Below are positions 62,401-64,000 of a stretch of 64,000 bases of DNA, piece after piece. How positions within the stretch are numbered: the first letter of the stretch is position 1; each line of letters opens with the position of its first letter. The translations under genes were made by a program, and so were the position numbers. The stretch comes from Thermothielavioides terrestris NRRL 8126 (lineage: Eukaryota; Ascomycota; Sordariomycetes; Sordariales; Chaetomiaceae), in the NCBI RefSeq assembly GCF_000226115.1, contig NC_016462.1:3038001-3102000 (forward strand), given 5' to 3'. The notes beneath the pieces are model-generated. The model was not told where the DNA came from, made no database searches, and worked only from the letters and a program-made list of their open reading frames with translations.

Positions 62401-63888
62401 CGGGCACCAACGCGCCTAGTTCCTTTGTGGTAGATCAGGACAAGGCGAAGGAGGACTTCGAGTCGGCGTTTGCCAGCTTCAAGCAGGCCAGGGCCGCGAC
62501 CAGTTCGAGCGCTGACACGGCGAAGGCCTTCTCAACCTTCAACACCGAGTTTCCACCCATTTCCGAGCTGGAACGCGATGATGAATCGGACTCAGAGAGC
62601 GAGCGGGGTGGGTTTGATGACGACTTTGCTCCGGCTTCCCCGCCATCAAAGCCAGCTGAGGAGGCCCAGTCCAGGTCGGCCTCGCCGAACGTGTCCAAGT
62701 CCGCGCCTGATACGGGTGCCGCTGCGGCGTCGGCTGCGGCCGCTGAGCCTGCCTCGAGGTACGATTGATGTTTGCGGCTATGATATTATGTTCATCCAGT
62801 GTTTCCCAGTTGTCAAGTCGTGTCTAGTGTCAGAATTTAACTCCACCGCAGCGAGAATCCCGTTCCTACTACTACTGCTTCTACCACCGGGCTCAGCAAT
62901 CTCAGTAGTTCCAACGTCGACGACATCTTCGGCGCAGCTGCCGGGTCCCAGCCCGCCGCCGCCGCTAGCTCAGCTAGCCGACCAACAACCGCAGCCACCG
63001 CCACCAAGGGCGCATTTGACGACCTCGACGACGATTTTGAAGGGCTCGAAGATGCCAAAGAGGGTTCGGCCGATGACGACTTCGCTAACATCTCGCGCTC
63101 CGGCCTGGACGACTTCAATCCCGTCTTCGACAGCAGCCCGCCGCCGAGCCAACCCAAGAGCGACTCGGGCCCGGTTTTCGGCACAGAGAGCAGCTTCGAC
63201 TTCGCCTCGCTATCGACGGCCTCAGCGGCGGGCAGCACCGCCGGCGCGGCGTCGCTCTCCTCGCCCTCGGCCGCCGGGCACCAGGCGGGCAGCGCCAGCG
63301 CCGCCAACGCCAAACCGTCCGCCGCCCAGGCAGCAGCCGAGTCCCACGACTGGGACGCGCTTTTCGCCGGCCTCGAATCCGCCGCCACCCCGACCGCGTC
63401 GTCGCACACACTAGCCGGCGGCGACGGCCAGCCCGAGGACCAGCAACAGCAGAACCAGCAGAAGCAACAAGAACAGCAACAGCAGGCTGCAAGACCCGCG
63501 CCGGGCAGGGCGCTGACCGAGGACGGCGAGCACGACGACCCGCTCCTGAAGAACCTCACGGGCATGGGCTACGCGCGCAAGGATGCGCTGGCCGCGCTCG
63601 AGAAGTATGATTATAACCTCGAGAGGGTGAGTACCGGTCTTGATACTGATGCTGTTACTCATGCTGGTGCTACTTGATGTTGGTGTTACCTGATGTTGGT
63701 GTCTACTTGATGTTGTTGCCTACTTGAAGTTGGTGTCTACTTGATGCTGCTAATTGATGCTGGTGTCTACTTGATGCTGCTAATTGATGCTGGTGTCTAC
63801 TTGATGCTGGTGCTACTTTATGCTGGTGCTGGGTGAAGGCTGACTTTCTTGGATGCAGGCGGCGAACTACCTGGCCAGCCAGTCTTAG
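59486..63888 (+). CDS. EDE1: Ede1-like EH-domain endocytic scaffold (Eps15 homologue) with UBA domain
   Basis: Exons are 59486-59513, 59643-59794, 59868-62758, 62852-63626 and 63859-63888 (1291 aa). Three EH domains lie at about residues 15-105 (LTAEEKRVYGQLFRQADSDN), 137-215 (VAQYAGLFERQPLQNGMLPG) and 290-366 (ARFDQLFDELDKAKKGFITG). A Pro/Ser linker precedes a coiled coil at about 510-705 (LANLSNQIGSLTKQVQDVQA). After a long low-complexity region, a UBA domain (DDPLLKNLTGMGYARKDALA ... AANYLASQS) ends the protein. The UBA is split by the last intron, whose final exon codes nine residues. Ede1 nucleates clathrin-coated pits, binding NPF-motif adaptors through its EH domains and ubiquitinated cargo through the UBA. 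The Gln-rich stretch before the UBA suits phase separation. Confidence 0.93.
63658..63832. repeat. Intronic minisatellite in EDE1
   Basis: The last EDE1 intron (63627-63858) is largely an array of TTGATGCTGGTGTCTAC-type units. Two exact 30-bp units stand at 63741-63770 and 63771-63800 (each TTGATGCTGCTAA followed by the 17-bp unit), with decayed copies on both sides. The array lies between the donor GTGAGT and the acceptor GATGCAG. Confidence 0.9.
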
Positions 63889-64000
63889 GTCACAAACGAG
63901 GTCTGTCTGTCTGCTCGCGACGGACGTTGCTGCCCTCCAGACGTGATTTCCAGTTGCCCCTCCATGGAATATCTCTGAGCTAGTGGCAATGCGGCGGGTC
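63889..64000. other. 3' flank of EDE1
   Basis: Start of the EDE1 3' untranslated region; no further feature before the window ends. Confidence 0.5.

Overview
The window is nuclear DNA of a filamentous ascomycete, most likely a GC-rich Sordariomycete (Sordariales/Chaetomiaceae-like by overall look; this placement is an inference). The evidence is the mix of short spliceosomal introns (about 54-232 nt, mostly GTRNGY donors, CTRAY-like branch points and YAG acceptors), proteins with strong fungal signatures (ADP/ATP carrier, alpha-tubulin, Ede1, Lhs1, Dbp6, Gpi3, eS25, uS7), GC-rich third codon positions and long CAG/polyglutamine tracts. Starts and exon borders below were rebuilt by hand from reading frame, splice-site consensus and protein continuity. 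Several frames whose first codon is TTG or GTG were moved to the next real ATG or to an upstream exon.

Layout. 0-4 kb: the 3' part of a membrane-anchored pepsin-like protease, then a type II membrane GT8 glycosyltransferase with a 21-nt first exon. 5-8.4 kb (minus): a bromodomain NuA4-type subunit. 9.4-10.3 kb: two truncated gene tails pointing away from each other. 11.7-13.5 kb: a secreted cysteine-containing repeat protein whose introns recur at the same repeat position. 14.9-18.5 kb: a small polyQ coiled-coil protein and a secreted aspartic protease. 20.4-27.2 kb (minus): ER chaperone LHS1 and ribosome-biogenesis helicase DBP6. 27.6-29.1 kb: GPI3, with an apparent GC-AG intron. 29.9-30.9 kb: a GNAT acetyltransferase. 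31.86-32.25 kb: a MITE-like transposon with long inverted repeats and a 9-bp target duplication. 32.6-34.2 kb: divergent RPS5 and RPS25 sharing one promoter. 35.8-39.1 kb: ADP/ATP carrier and CENP-X/MHF2. 39-41 kb: gene-poor DNA. 41.2-42.7 kb: an NYN-nuclease/CCCH zinc-finger protein. 44.5-46.6 kb: a GPI-anchored cupredoxin and a MAPR haem-binding protein in convergent orientation. 47.4-52.5 kb: two coiled-coil proteins. 53.5 kb: intron-bearing tRNA-Gly(CCC). 54-55.8 kb: a WHI2-like BTB protein. 56.6-58.5 kb: alpha-tubulin. 59.5-63.9 kb: endocytic scaffold EDE1.

Most genes are independent housekeeping units; there is no biosynthetic cluster, CRISPR array or obvious multi-gene operon-like system. 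Shared themes are the ER/secretory route (LHS1, GPI3, GPI-anchored cupredoxin, secreted proteases), ribosome production (RPS5, RPS25, DBP6) and cytoskeleton/endocytosis (tubulin, EDE1). The least explained and most interesting pieces are the repeat-intron secreted protein (11.7-13.5 kb), the inverted-repeat element (31.86 kb), the NYN/CCCH protein (41-42.7 kb), the GC-AG intron of GPI3 and the paired gene remnants near 9.9 kb.
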